Source: JBCBKL01 sp038521825 (GTDB lineage Bacteria > Pseudomonadota > Alphaproteobacteria > Rhodobacterales > Rhodobacteraceae). Taken from it: 64,000 bases of DNA. The notes beneath the pieces were generated by a model, which saw only the letters and a list, made by a program, of their open reading frames with translations, had not been told where the DNA came from and searched no databases. Every line of letters starts with the position of its first letter. The stretch's first letter is position 1. Positions 45,698-54,703 of this stretch are shown in pieces. The stretch covers positions 1 to 64,000 of the forward strand of contig JBCBKL010000016.1 in assembly GCA_038521825.1 (NCBI GenBank), given 5' to 3'. The position numbers and the translations under genes are program-made.

Positions 45698-46444
45698 ATG
45701 TCTGACAGGCTAACGCCTTTTCTGTCGATCTTTGGGCTGCTGCTGCTCTGGGTAGTGGCGGCTCAACTGACCGGTGATGCGCAAGTTCTGCCCACACCCT
45801 GGGACCTTTTACCGCTTTACGCGCAAGAGATTTCGTCGGGCGAACTCTTCAAGCATCTGGGCGCGACTCTTGTCCGGGTTTTTTGGGCGTTTGCCCTAGC
45901 CATGACATTGGGCATGCTGATCGGGCTTAGCATGGGGCGGTCTGCCCGTGTGAACCAGTGGCTTGACCCCTGGCTGGTGATATTCCTGAACCTTCCGGCA
46001 CTTGTGCTGATCGTGCTGTGCTATCTATGGATCGGGCTCACCGAAGCGGCGGCGATAATCGCCGTGACACTGAATAAGGTGCCAAACGTGGCCACCGTCC
46101 TGCGCGAAGGAGCACGAGCCATGGATCCGCAACTTGATGCGATGGCGCAGGTATACCGGATGTCCAAATGGACGCGCTTTCGTCATGTCGTTTTGCCTCA
46201 GCTCGCACCATTCATCGCGGCGGCCGCCCGGTCTGGTGTTGCGGTAATCTGGAAAATCGTTCTGGTGGTTGAATTCCTGGGCCGGTCGTCCGGGATCGGG
46301 TTTCAAATCCACCTGTACTTTCAGTTATTCGACGTGGCGATGGTGCTCGTCTATGCCTTTTCCTTCATCATCGTGATGCTTCTGGTGGAGTGGGTGCTGC
46401 TGCAGCCATGGGAACGGCGGACATCACGCTGGCGCCTTGCATGA
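45698..46444 (+). CDS. ABC transporter permease
   Basis: 248 residues, about six membrane helices and the EAA-like loop RMSKWTRFRHVVLPQLAPFIAAAARSGVAVIWKIVLVVEFLG of NitT/TauT/SsuC permeases. It starts directly after the binding-protein stop and overlaps the ATPase gene by four bases (ATGA). Confidence 0.9.
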   Translation: MSDRLTPFLSIFGLLLLWVVAAQLTGDAQVLPTPWDLLPLYAQEISSGELFKHLGATLVRVFWAFALAMTLGMLIGLSMGRSARVNQWLDPWLVIFLNLPALVLIVLCYLWIGLTEAAAIIAVTLNKVPNVATVLREGARAMDPQLDAMAQVYRMSKWTRFRHVVLPQLAPFIAAAARSGVAVIWKIVLVVEFLGRSSGIGFQIHLYFQLFDVAMVLVYAFSFIIVMLLVEWVLLQPWERRTSRWRLA

Positions 46445-47037
46445 TCCAGGTTGATATCACATCCAAATCCTTTGCAGGTACGCAGATCCTTGGCCCGATC
46501 CGCTTTGATGTCGCCGCTGGCGAAACGGTCGCAATTGTCGGGCCGTCAGGGATCGGGAAATCGACACTGTTGCGGATTGTATCAGGGATCGACCCTGATT
46601 TTGAGGGACGTGTTACAGTTCCAAAGTCTATCGCTTTTGTCTTTCAAGAACCTACACTGCTGCCGTGGCGATCGGCGTTGGACAATCTGATCTTGATCCA
46701 CCCAAATCTGACGCGGGCCGCCGCGGAGACTGCCTTGGATCGCGTTGGCCTGAGTGACAAAGCGGGGTTGTTCCCCGGACAACTTTCGTTGGGTCAACAA
46801 CGACGCTTGTCATTAGCGCGTGCCTTTGCCGGAGAACCGGACCTGCTGATTTTGGACGAACCATTTGCGTCGCTCGACGCCGATACGTCACAAGCGATGC
46901 TCGCCCTGACCGAAAGTCTCATCGCCCAGCAGCGACCGGCGACCCTTCTGGTCACACACGACATGAAAGAAGCACAGCGATTGGCTGAAAGTATCCTGAC
47001 GCTGACCGGATCTCGCAATGGTGCCCGTGTATTTTAA
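46441..47037 (+). CDS. ABC transporter ATPase
   Basis: 198 residues, short for the family. Walker A GPSGIGKST, Q-loop FVFQEPTLLPWRS, signature LSLGQQRRLSLARAF (LSLGQ instead of LSGGQ), Walker B LLILDEPFASLD and the His switch LLVTHDMKEA. The protein ends soon after the switch region, lacking the last ~40 residues usual for SsuB/TauB. Third gene of the importer operon. Confidence 0.9.
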   Translation: MIQVDITSKSFAGTQILGPIRFDVAAGETVAIVGPSGIGKSTLLRIVSGIDPDFEGRVTVPKSIAFVFQEPTLLPWRSALDNLILIHPNLTRAAAETALDRVGLSDKAGLFPGQLSLGQQRRLSLARAFAGEPDLLILDEPFASLDADTSQAMLALTESLIAQQRPATLLVTHDMKEAQRLAESILTLTGSRNGARVF

Positions 47038-47247
47038 CATAATGCAAATTTTGTGCGATAAGTTATGTTGCAACCAGGCAGAAATGTCACATCTTTTTCA
47101 AAGCGGAAATTTCACCACAGGGCGCGACAAGAGCAAGGCTTAGCAGCCCGGAGACCTCAAATATCGCAGGGCTGAAAAGCCTTGCGGGCATTATGCTGAG
47201 ATCGTCCTGGAGTTGATACGCAACGTTCTCAATCATAGGACGCGACC

Positions 47248-47640
47248 ATGGATTACCCGCCTTGGCTTCCAACACCTGAATACTCAAGACCAGGCATGTT
47301 GCTTGCTCTTGCGCGCTGTACTTATGAAATCTGGTACCAGCCTGAAATGCACGTTGAGAGAGGTGAAGTCCTGACGTTTGATAGTCCTTGCATGAGTGAC
47401 CTTGAGCGGGTCGCTTCTGTGCTCCAGAAAACTGGCTTCACTCGCTGTACTGACCACATTGGTCGCCGGAGTGTCTTTAACGTCGGCCCGGATGAATTTG
47501 GCAGACTTGCTGAGGCGGCCCAAAATGCATCGATCTCTGACAGCGAGATTGAAGGAGCCATAGTGAAGCTGGCCGAGGGGAATTACAGAACCAACCTCGA
47601 AATCGAGAAACTTGCCAAGATGATTGCTACCCAGTCATAG
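47248..47640 (+). CDS. Hypothetical protein in AT-richer segment
   Basis: 130 residues, MDYPPWLPTPEYSRPGMLLA.., no signal peptide. GGPDEFGRLAEAAQNASISDSEIEGAIVKLAEGNYRTNLEIEKLAKMIATQ suggests a helical C-terminus. No family recognised. The surrounding 600 bases are poorer in G+C than the flanking operons and end in the transposase remnant, so this is probably transferred DNA. The ribosome binding site is weak. Confidence 0.5.
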   Translation: MDYPPWLPTPEYSRPGMLLALARCTYEIWYQPEMHVERGEVLTFDSPCMSDLERVASVLQKTGFTRCTDHIGRRSVFNVGPDEFGRLAEAAQNASISDSEIEGAIVKLAEGNYRTNLEIEKLAKMIATQS

Positions 47641-47644
47641 TTGA

Positions 47645-47956
47645 TCAGCTTTGTGCGGCTCTCTCGGCCCGCCTTCGTTCGTTGTATGCTTCCATCTTTG
47701 AAGGGCGACCAGGTCGACGGCGACCCGTCTTCTTGTAGCCATTCTTCGCGCTACCAGGTTTAACCTTTGGTGGCGTTGCAGCCTTCACCCGGTTGGTTTT
47801 CAGGCCGCCATACTCCTTCCACTAAATGTAGTCGGTGAACTGGGTCACGCCGATCGCGCGCACCGCCTCGGCGACTGACTGGCCTTGCGACACCAATACG
47901 TCGACTTGCCCGAGCTTCGCGAAAATCTCTTTGGGCATGTGCTTCTTCTGGGGCAT
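47645..47956 (-). pseudogene. IS3-family transposase OrfA remnant with in-frame stop
   Basis: ATG at 47956 opens MPQKKHMPKEIFAKLGQVDV.. SQGQSVAEAVRAIGVTQFTDYI, clearly an IS3-type OrfA N-terminus with its helix-turn-helix, and then a TAG at 47822. The same frame resumes with WKEYGGLK (still OrfA) and continues into a basic sequence with an AT-hook-like GRRRPGRPSK before stopping at 47645. No OrfB (DDE domain) and no second IS end were found. An inactive fragment. Confidence 0.75.
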
Positions 47957-48014
47957 TTCTTCGTCCTCGATCTGGCTCGAAAGCCTACTTCAGCGAGGAC
48001 CACTTTTTAGAGGG

Positions 48015-48161
48015 CAGGCCAGCCGTTAAGGCATTCGCCATCTGACCCGAAAGCCGTAAGAATGCGTCATAGCTGATCGTTTCCTCATTCTGCAGGATGA
48101 GGAACGGTGAAAGATTTCCGACATGCCGTCCGAACAGATCGCAAAACAGAGGGTTCGGCAT
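48015..48161 (-). pseudogene. matB: Truncated malonyl-CoA synthetase (matB), N-terminal 49 codons
   Basis: The ATG at 48161 has AGGAGA nine bases upstream and encodes MPNPLFCDLFGRHVGNLSPF.. ISYDAFLRLSGQMANALTAGL, matching the start of malonyl-CoA/methylmalonyl-CoA synthetase. Similarity stops at about 48015 where the frame enters the border of the IS3-type remnant and terminates at 47985. The adenylation domain is absent, so the gene is dead. The insertion or an associated deletion removed the remainder. Confidence 0.7.
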
Positions 48162-48326
48162 GCGTATCTCTCCTAGAAAACAGTTCGGCGGCTTAGACGG
48201 CCGACGGGGTGGTGTTAGGCGATGCGATGACCGTCCGAGAGGTCGCGAAACGCTATTGGATTTCGGCGACTTGATCCAGGTGGTAGAAATCATCCACCTT
48301 TGCAACGTGAGCCTGTCGCCAACCCT

Positions 48327-48532
48327 TTATGGCATGTGGACTTTGGCATAGTCGGGACGGCCAAGCCCGCCGTCGGCGTGCTTGGCAAAAGGAAGTTCGG
48401 CCAGCAGTTGCGACCCAAAACGCCGGTTTTCTCTTTCGGACCATGACGATAGGTCATCGACCGCCGGCTCTGGTAATGGCCGGAATATTGTTACAAAAGC
48501 ACGTGACAGCCTCGCCCTAGGGCAATACCAAT
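48327..48532 (-). other. Coding-like fragment, unidentified
   Basis: On the minus strand the frame ending at 48327 reads VDDLSSWSERENRRFG.. ELPFAKHADGGLGRPDYAKVHMP with strongly GC-biased third positions, like the C-terminus of a real protein. There is no proper start after the upstream stop at about 48533, and the first 20 codons look non-coding. No family was recognised. It lies upstream of the broken matB on the same strand and may be the tail of its former operon neighbour. Confidence 0.3.
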
Positions 48533-48588
48533 TTTATCGGAAGAGCGACTTGGGTCCTCGTTGGCCCGCGATCCGAAGGGAGGAACAC

Positions 48589-49629
48589 ATGACATTGACA
48601 AGGAAGGGGTTTCTTAACCTCGTAGGGGCCGCCGCCATGGCGTTTGGTCTTGGCGCAACAGCCGTGCAGGCACAGGAGGTCACGCTGACACTCCACCAAT
48701 TCCTGCCGGCGCAGGCCAACGTGCCCAAGCTGGTTCTGGATGTCTGGGCCAATAACGTCGAAGAGGCGAGCGGAGGCCGCATCAAGGTCGACCGGTACCC
48801 CTCTATGCAGCTGGGCGGCCGTCCACCCGAGCTGATGGACCAGGCCATCGACGGCATCGCTGATATCGTATGGACGGTTGTCGGCTATACCCCCGGCCGT
48901 TTCCCGTCGACCGAGGTCTTTGAGCTCCCCTTCATGATGACGAACGCCCGCGCTGCCAGCCGTGCCTATTGGGAAATGTTCGAAAACCACATGAAAGATG
49001 GAGAATTCAAGGATGTCCACATTCTGGGGACATGGGTGCACGGCCCCGGCCTGATCCATGCTAACAAGCAGGTTACGACGCCCGCCGATATGGAGGGGCT
49101 CAAGATCCGCGGTGGGTCGCGCCTTGTGAACCAGCTGCTTGAAAAGGTCGGCGCAACACCAGTGGGTATGCCTGTCCCGGCCGTCCCCGAAGGTCTGTCG
49201 AAAGGCGTGATCGACGGCACGACCATCCCGTGGGAAGTCACGGCGGCCTTGAAGGTTCCGGAGCTGGTGGGCAACCACACCGAGTTCGAGGGCAACGCTC
49301 TCTACTCGCTGACCTTTGTTCTGGCGATGAACAAGGACCGCTATGAAAGCCTGCCGGACGATCTTAAGAAAGTCATCGACGACAATTCGGGCTTGGAGTT
49401 CTCTGTCTTTGCTGGCGGCACCCAGGCGGACGCTGATGGTCCTGCCAAGAAACTGGCGGTCGATCGTGGCAACAATATCGTCATGGTCAGTGGCGATGAC
49501 CTGGAGGCTTGGAAAGCTGCCGCGCAGCCTATCTACGCGGAGTGGGTCGCGGACATGAACTCCAAGGGAATCGACGGGCAGGCGCTTATTGACGAGGCGC
49601 GGACGCTGATCGACAAGTATACTCAGTAG
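48589..49629 (+). CDS. TRAP transporter substrate-binding protein (DctP type)
   Basis: 346 residues from ATG 48589 (GGGAGGAACAC upstream) with Sec signal (GAAAMAFGLGATAVQAQ). Landmarks: VTLTLHQFLPAQANVPKLVLDVWANNVEEASGGRIKVDRYP, MQLGGRPPELMDQAIDGIADIVWTV and the ligand arginine region GLKIRGGSRLVNQLLEKVGATPVGMPVPAVPEGLSKGVIDGT. With the two membrane subunits downstream it forms a full TRAP importer. The location before aromatic-CoA genes suggests aromatic or phenylpropanoid carboxylates. Confidence 0.93.
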   Translation: MTLTRKGFLNLVGAAAMAFGLGATAVQAQEVTLTLHQFLPAQANVPKLVLDVWANNVEEASGGRIKVDRYPSMQLGGRPPELMDQAIDGIADIVWTVVGYTPGRFPSTEVFELPFMMTNARAASRAYWEMFENHMKDGEFKDVHILGTWVHGPGLIHANKQVTTPADMEGLKIRGGSRLVNQLLEKVGATPVGMPVPAVPEGLSKGVIDGTTIPWEVTAALKVPELVGNHTEFEGNALYSLTFVLAMNKDRYESLPDDLKKVIDDNSGLEFSVFAGGTQADADGPAKKLAVDRGNNIVMVSGDDLEAWKAAAQPIYAEWVADMNSKGIDGQALIDEARTLIDKYTQ

Positions 49630-49682
49630 ACATGGGCTACGGGCTGCGTCATCCGACGCGGCCCGTTCCAACAGGGGCTTTT

Positions 49683-50255
49683 ATGGTTCACAAGGCGGTT
49701 CAATTGCTTGCCCGCGGTTCTGCGGCAATCGGTGGTCTCATTCTTGTGGCCCTCATCATCCTCACCACCCTTTCGATCGTCGGGCGGACGATATCAAAGA
49801 CGATGCACGCGGACTGGGCTAAAACCTGGCTGGGCGTATTTGCGCAGTGGGTCATTGACACGGGTATCGATGAAATTAACGGCACCTATGAGCTTACCGA
49901 AGCTGGCGTGGCATTTGCCATCTTTGCCTTCCTGCCCATCTGCCAGCTGTACGGTGCCCATGCGACCGTAGATGTCTTCACCTCAGCCCTGCCATCGCGG
50001 GTCGTGCGAGGGATCCGCGCGTTTTGGGAATTGGTACTTGCCGCAGTCATCATACTGATCACGGCACAGCTCTATCAGGGCATGTTGCGCTATCTGAACA
50101 ATGGTGAGACGACACTGTTCCTGCAATTCCCGGTCTGGTGGGCCTACGCGGCCAGTGTCGCGGCGGCGATCATCGCCTGTCTGACCGCAGTTTACTGCGC
50201 GTTCGGCCGGGTTATCGAAAGCGCGACTGGCCGCGCGGTGTTACCAACGAGTTAG
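49683..50255 (+). CDS. TRAP transporter small permease subunit (DctQ type)
   Basis: 190 residues from ATG 49683; a start at 49632 would add 17 non-hydrophobic residues. Four membrane helices (e.g. AAIGGLILVALIILTTLSIVGR, FWELVLAAVIILITAQLY, YAASVAAAIIACLTAVYCAF) and the DctQ-type AVAFAIFAFLPICQLYGAHATVDVF. A periplasmic loop with DWAKTWLG.. is longer than usual. Three bases separate it from the large permease gene. Confidence 0.88.
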   Translation: MVHKAVQLLARGSAAIGGLILVALIILTTLSIVGRTISKTMHADWAKTWLGVFAQWVIDTGIDEINGTYELTEAGVAFAIFAFLPICQLYGAHATVDVFTSALPSRVVRGIRAFWELVLAAVIILITAQLYQGMLRYLNNGETTLFLQFPVWWAYAASVAAAIIACLTAVYCAFGRVIESATGRAVLPTS

Positions 50256-50258
50256 TGC

Positions 50259-51617
50259 ATGTTCAGCGATCTGCTTGATCTCTTGCCCCTTTCAGACCTC
50301 AGCCGCCTTGAGCTGGGTTTCTGGTCTTTTCCTATCCTACTGGGCCTGATCTTTCTGCGGGCGCCCATCGGTCTTGCCATGCTGCTCTGCGGGCTGGGGG
50401 GATGGTACTTCGCGATGAACGGCAACCCCAACCCGCTGATGGCCAAGCTCAAATCCGAGACCTACACCACATTCTCGAGTTATTCGCTGACTATCATTCC
50501 GATGTTCCTGCTGATGGGGCAGTTCGCGACCCTATCGGGCATGTCGACAGCGCTGTTCAAGGCGGCCGAAAGCTTCATCGGTCACCGCAGGGGCGGCGTC
50601 GCCATGGCAGCGGTCGGGGCGTGCGCAGGTTTTGGCGCGATCTGCGGATCGTCGCTTGCCACGGCCGCCACGATGAGCCGCGTGGCCCTGCCCGAGCTCA
50701 AGCGCTACGGCTATTCCGGCGGGTTTTCGACGGCGACGCTCGCTGCTGGCGGTACGCTCGGCATCCTCATCCCGCCCTCGGTCATCCTCGTGATCTATGC
50801 CATCATCACCGAACAGAACATTGCCAAGCTGTTTCTGGCCGCGTTCATACCCGGCATTCTCGCTGCCATCGGCTATGTCGTGGTCATTTCCATCTATGTC
50901 CGGCTTTATCCAGATTCAGCGGGCACGCGCGAACGGCAACCGTGGTCGGAGCGATGGATCGCCTTGGCCGAGACATGGCCGGTTCTCGTCATCTTCGGGC
51001 TTGTTGTCGGGGGGATCTACCTGGGCTGGTTCACGCCGACAGAAGGGGCCGCGATTGGTGCGGCCGGTACCGGCCTAGCGGCGCTGTTCGCAGGTAACCT
51101 GACCTGGGCGATGTTCCGCGAAAGCCTTTTTGGAACCGCTCGAACCACCGCGATGATCTTTTTCATCATCCTTGGCGCGGCGTTCTACAACAGCTTTCTC
51201 GCGCTGTCCGGCGTCCCGCAATACCTGTCCAGCTTCGTCCTTGAGCAGGGGTTCAGCCCTTGGTTTGTTCTCTCGATCGTGCTGGTCTTCTATCTGATCT
51301 TTGGCTGCGTAATGGATAGCCTCTCGATGATCCTGCTGACCGTTCCGATCTTCTTTCCGGTGATCTCGGTGATGGATTTCGGCATGACGCCCGAGCAGGT
51401 GGCGATCTGGTTCGGTATCCTCGTACTGATCGTCGTGGAGGTTGGGCTGATTACGCCGCCGGTTGGTATGAACCTTTTCATCATCAACGCGATGGATCGG
51501 GAAACGCCGATGATGCAGACCTACAAATCGGTCCTGTTCTTTGTGGGCTCTGACATCGTGCGCGTCATCCTTCTCGTCCTGTTTCCGGCAATCACACTTT
51601 TCCTGATCCCTGCTTAG
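50259..51617 (+). CDS. TRAP transporter large permease subunit (DctM type)
   Basis: 452 residues, about 12 helices. DctM hallmarks: RAPIGLAMLLCGLGG, GACAGFGAICGSSLATAATMSRVALPELKRYGYSGGFSTATLAAGGTLGILIPPSVILVIYAIITEQ and CVMDSLSMILLTVPIFFPV.. LITPPVGMNLFIINAM. It forms the sodium-coupled transport channel with the DctQ and DctP partners encoded directly upstream. Confidence 0.95.
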   Translation: MFSDLLDLLPLSDLSRLELGFWSFPILLGLIFLRAPIGLAMLLCGLGGWYFAMNGNPNPLMAKLKSETYTTFSSYSLTIIPMFLLMGQFATLSGMSTALFKAAESFIGHRRGGVAMAAVGACAGFGAICGSSLATAATMSRVALPELKRYGYSGGFSTATLAAGGTLGILIPPSVILVIYAIITEQNIAKLFLAAFIPGILAAIGYVVVISIYVRLYPDSAGTRERQPWSERWIALAETWPVLVIFGLVVGGIYLGWFTPTEGAAIGAAGTGLAALFAGNLTWAMFRESLFGTARTTAMIFFIILGAAFYNSFLALSGVPQYLSSFVLEQGFSPWFVLSIVLVFYLIFGCVMDSLSMILLTVPIFFPVISVMDFGMTPEQVAIWFGILVLIVVEVGLITPPVGMNLFIINAMDRETPMMQTYKSVLFFVGSDIVRVILLVLFPAITLFLIPA

Positions 51618-51681
51618 CCTCAAGGTGCGGACTAAAATGAGTTGACAGGCAAGCTTTTCGCTCGCCAAGATAATTATTGGA

Positions 51682-51694
51682 CATAACTGTTATG
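51682..51694. promoter_or_regulatory. Palindrome CATAACTGTTATG, likely MarR-type operator
   Basis: A perfect 13-base palindrome ending 11 bases before the ATG at 51706 of the crotonase gene, whose operon encodes a MarR regulator as second gene. Its size, A/T-rich core and place overlapping the leader are those of MarR operators for autoregulated catabolic operons. A TTGACA at 51643-51648 is a possible -35 element upstream. Confidence 0.5.
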
Positions 51695-51705
51695 AATTGT
51701 CATCA

Positions 51706-52470
51706 ATGAGTGAAACGCTGAATATCGAAGTCCGAGATCGCGTTGCGATCCTGACGATGAACCGACCTGACAAGCGCAATGCGATGAACGACGATCTGCT
51801 TGCGGCTTTTGACGATTTCTTTCAGCGACCGCCCGCAGAGGCTCGTGTCGTGGTGATCACGGGGTCCGGCGGGCACTTTTGTGCCGGCCTGGATCTAAGC
51901 GAGCATGTGGCCAGAGATGCCGAGGGTTGCCTGCATCATTCCCGAGGCTGGCACGCCGTCATGGACCGCATTCAGAACTCCGGACTGCCGGTTGTTTCGG
52001 CCATGCAAGGGGCGGTGATCGGGGGCGGGCTTGAACTGGCCACATCAACCCATGTGCGGATTGCCGAACCCTCTTGCGTTTTCCAACTGCCAGAAGGCCG
52101 CCGTGGCATATTCGTGGGGGGCGGGGCCACCGTGCGGGTGGGTCGCATTCTTGGTCATGATCGGATGGTCGAAATGATGCTCACCGGTCGCAAATACTTT
52201 GCCGAAGAGGGCCTTTCGCTGGGTCTGGCCCATTATCTCGTCCGCCCTGGTGAGGCCATGGAACGTGCGCTGCAGATCGCTGAGCAGATCGCATCTAACG
52301 CCCCGATGTCGAACTACATGATGCTCCATGGGGTTCGTCGGATCGTGGAGATGGGCCCCGATCAGGGCCTGTTCATGGAGAGCCTTTGCGCGGCGCTGGC
52401 CCAGACCTCTCCCGACGCGGCGGAGGGTCTGGCCGCCTTTCTGGAAAAGAGGGCTCCGCAGTTCCGATGA
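51706..52470 (+). CDS. Crotonase/enoyl-CoA hydratase family protein
   Basis: 254 residues. Oxyanion-hole motifs SGGHFCAGLDLSEH and GAVIGGGLELAT; PEGRRGIFVGGGATVRVGRILG carries the position of the second catalytic residue, where the usual Glu pair is changed. In feruloyl/hydroxycinnamoyl-CoA hydratase-lyases this family removes acetyl-CoA from the side chain; the feruloyl-CoA-synthase-like gene downstream suggests that role. Far too short for BoxC. Its stop overlaps the MarR start (ATGA). Confidence 0.85.
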   Translation: MSETLNIEVRDRVAILTMNRPDKRNAMNDDLLAAFDDFFQRPPAEARVVVITGSGGHFCAGLDLSEHVARDAEGCLHHSRGWHAVMDRIQNSGLPVVSAMQGAVIGGGLELATSTHVRIAEPSCVFQLPEGRRGIFVGGGATVRVGRILGHDRMVEMMLTGRKYFAEEGLSLGLAHYLVRPGEAMERALQIAEQIASNAPMSNYMMLHGVRRIVEMGPDQGLFMESLCAALAQTSPDAAEGLAAFLEKRAPQFR

Positions 52471-52940
52471 CCAAACCCGCCGATGATCCCAAGTCCGATC
52501 CGGTATACGATACTCGTCTGCGCGGGTTTGTCGGCTACAACATGAAGCGGGCGTTTAATGCCTTGCAGGCCGATCTCGTTCGGACGCTGGAGCCGTTCGG
52601 CCTGCGCATGATCACCTATTCCGCGCTCGCCCTCATCGTCGAAAACTCGGGCGTCCGGCCGTCGCGCCTGGCCGAGGCACTGTCACTCAAACGCGCAAAT
52701 CTTGTCGTCATCGTGGATGAGCTTGAGGAGCGGGAATGGGTTACGCGAGGCGTGGTGGCAGACGACCGACGCGCATATGCCCTGCAGTGCACGCTGGCCG
52801 GTCGAAAGGTGTTTGACGAGGCCAGCACAGCGGTCCGCCGCCACGATGCCCGCATGCTACAGGGTCTCCGCGATGTCGAAAAAGCTGCGTTGCGAAAGGC
52901 GCTCAGCCACTTGGAGGCACGGGGGAAGGGTCTAGGATGA
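52467..52940 (+). CDS. MarR-family transcriptional regulator
   Basis: 157 residues. Winged helix-turn-helix with RPSRLAEALSLKRANLVVIVDELEEREWVTRGVVADDRRAYALQCTLAGRKVFDEA, the recognition helix and D-x-R wing motif (DDRRAY). Likely represses the hydroxycinnamate operon until an aromatic acyl-CoA binds, as with FerR/HcaR/CouR-type relatives. Overlaps the crotonase and ligase genes by four bases each. Confidence 0.9.
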   Translation: MTKPADDPKSDPVYDTRLRGFVGYNMKRAFNALQADLVRTLEPFGLRMITYSALALIVENSGVRPSRLAEALSLKRANLVVIVDELEEREWVTRGVVADDRRAYALQCTLAGRKVFDEASTAVRRHDARMLQGLRDVEKAALRKALSHLEARGKGLG

Positions 52941-54703
52941 CCGATCACCTTGGCCTTTTGCCCCATAACGTCGTTCGCGAAGACCGGGCGGATGGGAGCA
53001 TTCTGCTCCTCTCGGGTTATGCTCTTGGTCCGGTCGCGCGCAGCACAGGGGATTGGCTGCACAAGTGGTCGGCCGATGCGCCAGACCGGGTTTTCCTGGC
53101 CGAACGGTCGGGGGAAGGGTGGCGCAGGCTCAGCTATGCGGAGGTATTGCAGCAGGTTCAGGCCATCGCTGCCGCTTTGCTTGACCGCCAGCCCAAGGGG
53201 CCAATCCTGATCTTGTCGGGTAACTCCATCGATCATGCCCTTTTGTCCCTTGCCGCGCATTACGTCGGCTTCATCACGGTCCCTGTCGCGGAGCAATATT
53301 CGCTGATCCCGGAAGCGCACGGTCGGCTGCGGCATGTGATCGATCTGGTCAAGCCGGGGCTCGTGTATGCCGCCGACGGTGACGCCTATGGCAAAGCCTT
53401 GGACATGGTCAATGCGCCTGCAATCGCTGCCAATCCCGGCGCGAGCAAGGCGGAACCCTTCGATACGCTTCTGCGCGGCAGCGGCAGTGTGTTTGGCGCA
53501 CATGCGGCTGTTGGCCCCGATACCGTTGCAAAAATCCTAATGACATCGGGTTCCACCTCGGATCCCAAGGGCGTGATCACCACACAAAGGATGATGACGA
53601 CCAACCAGACCCAGATCGCCGATGGCCTGCCGTTTCTGCGGGCGCGTCCCCCGGTTCTGGTCGATTGGTTGCCATGGAACCATGTCTTTGGGGGCTCGCA
53701 CAATTTCAACCTTGTGCTGGCGAATGGCGGGTCGCTTTACATCGATGATGGCAAGCCGCTGCCCGCCTTGTTTCCCCGGACGCTCGAAAATCTCGGGTTG
53801 GTGTCAGGGACGATCTCTTTCAACGTGCCGCTTGGGTTTGGTCAGCTTGTCGAGGCGCTGCAGGCCGATGCCGCGCTGCGCGAGATGTATTTTCGCGATC
53901 TCGACATGATCTTTTACGCGGGTTCGTCCTTGCCACAGGATATCTGGACGGCACTGGAGGACCTTGCACCAGAGCGGATGCCGCTCATCACCTCATCTTG
54001 GGGCCTGACCGAAACCGCCCCGGCCGCGACGCAGCAACATGTACCGGCGAAAGGGGCGGGGATTGTTGGTGTGCCGTTGCCGGGGGTGACGGTGAAACTG
54101 AAGCGCGACGGCGACGGCCGGTTCGAGGTTCGGGTCAAAGGTGACAACGTCACACCGGGATACTGGGCAAATCCGGAAAAGACGAACAACGCCTTCGATG
54201 ACGAAGGTTTTTTCATCACCGGTGATGCCATGCGTTTCGTGGACCCCGACGACCTTACTAAGGGGTTGATGTTTGACGGGCGGACAAGCGAGGATTTCAA
54301 GCTGACATCAGGCACCTGGGTTCATGCGGCGACTCTGCGGCTCGAGATCATGGCAGTTCTTGCCCCATTGGCCGCCGATCTGATTGTGGTCGGGGCAGAT
54401 CGCGATGAGATCGGTGTTTTGATCGTTCCCAACCGTGCGGCGGGTGATTTTATAGATGATGGTTTGGTCTGCGGCGGACCGGTCAAAAGCGACATACGGA
54501 ACCGTCTCGAAGCGAAGGCCGAGGCTGCGACGGGGTCGGCTAACCGCGTCGTGCGCGCGCTGGTGATGGCGAAGCCGCCTTCGATGGGGGAGGGCGAGAT
54601 GACGGTCAAGGGCAACCTCAACTTCGCCAAGGTCTTGCAGCGCAGGGCCGAATTGGTTGAACGCCTTTATGACGACAATGATCCAGCGAGCATCGTGATA
54701 TGA
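52937..54703 (+). CDS. Feruloyl-CoA synthase-like acyl-CoA ligase
   Basis: 588 residues. AMP-binding P-loop ILMTSGSTSDPKGV, DWLPWNHVFGGSHNFNLVLANGGSLYIDDG typical of feruloyl-CoA synthetases, TSSWGLTETAPA and the GDAMRFVDPDDLTKGLMFDGRTSEDFKLTSGTWV hinge. It would activate hydroxycinnamate to the CoA thioester for shortening by the crotonase. Substrate range (ferulate, p-coumarate, cinnamate) cannot be told. Overlaps both neighbours as ATGA. Confidence 0.88.
   Translation: MTDHLGLLPHNVVREDRADGSILLLSGYALGPVARSTGDWLHKWSADAPDRVFLAERSGEGWRRLSYAEVLQQVQAIAAALLDRQPKGPILILSGNSIDHALLSLAAHYVGFITVPVAEQYSLIPEAHGRLRHVIDLVKPGLVYAADGDAYGKALDMVNAPAIAANPGASKAEPFDTLLRGSGSVFGAHAAVGPDTVAKILMTSGSTSDPKGVITTQRMMTTNQTQIADGLPFLRARPPVLVDWLPWNHVFGGSHNFNLVLANGGSLYIDDGKPLPALFPRTLENLGLVSGTISFNVPLGFGQLVEALQADAALREMYFRDLDMIFYAGSSLPQDIWTALEDLAPERMPLITSSWGLTETAPAATQQHVPAKGAGIVGVPLPGVTVKLKRDGDGRFEVRVKGDNVTPGYWANPEKTNNAFDDEGFFITGDAMRFVDPDDLTKGLMFDGRTSEDFKLTSGTWVHAATLRLEIMAVLAPLAADLIVVGADRDEIGVLIVPNRAAGDFIDDGLVCGGPVKSDIRNRLEAKAEAATGSANRVVRALVMAKPPSMGEGEMTVKGNLNFAKVLQRRAELVERLYDDNDPASIVI

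Noticed and set aside
51706..52470. Crotonase gene as boxC
   Set aside because: BoxC is about twice as long and has two crotonase-like modules; this protein has 254 residues.
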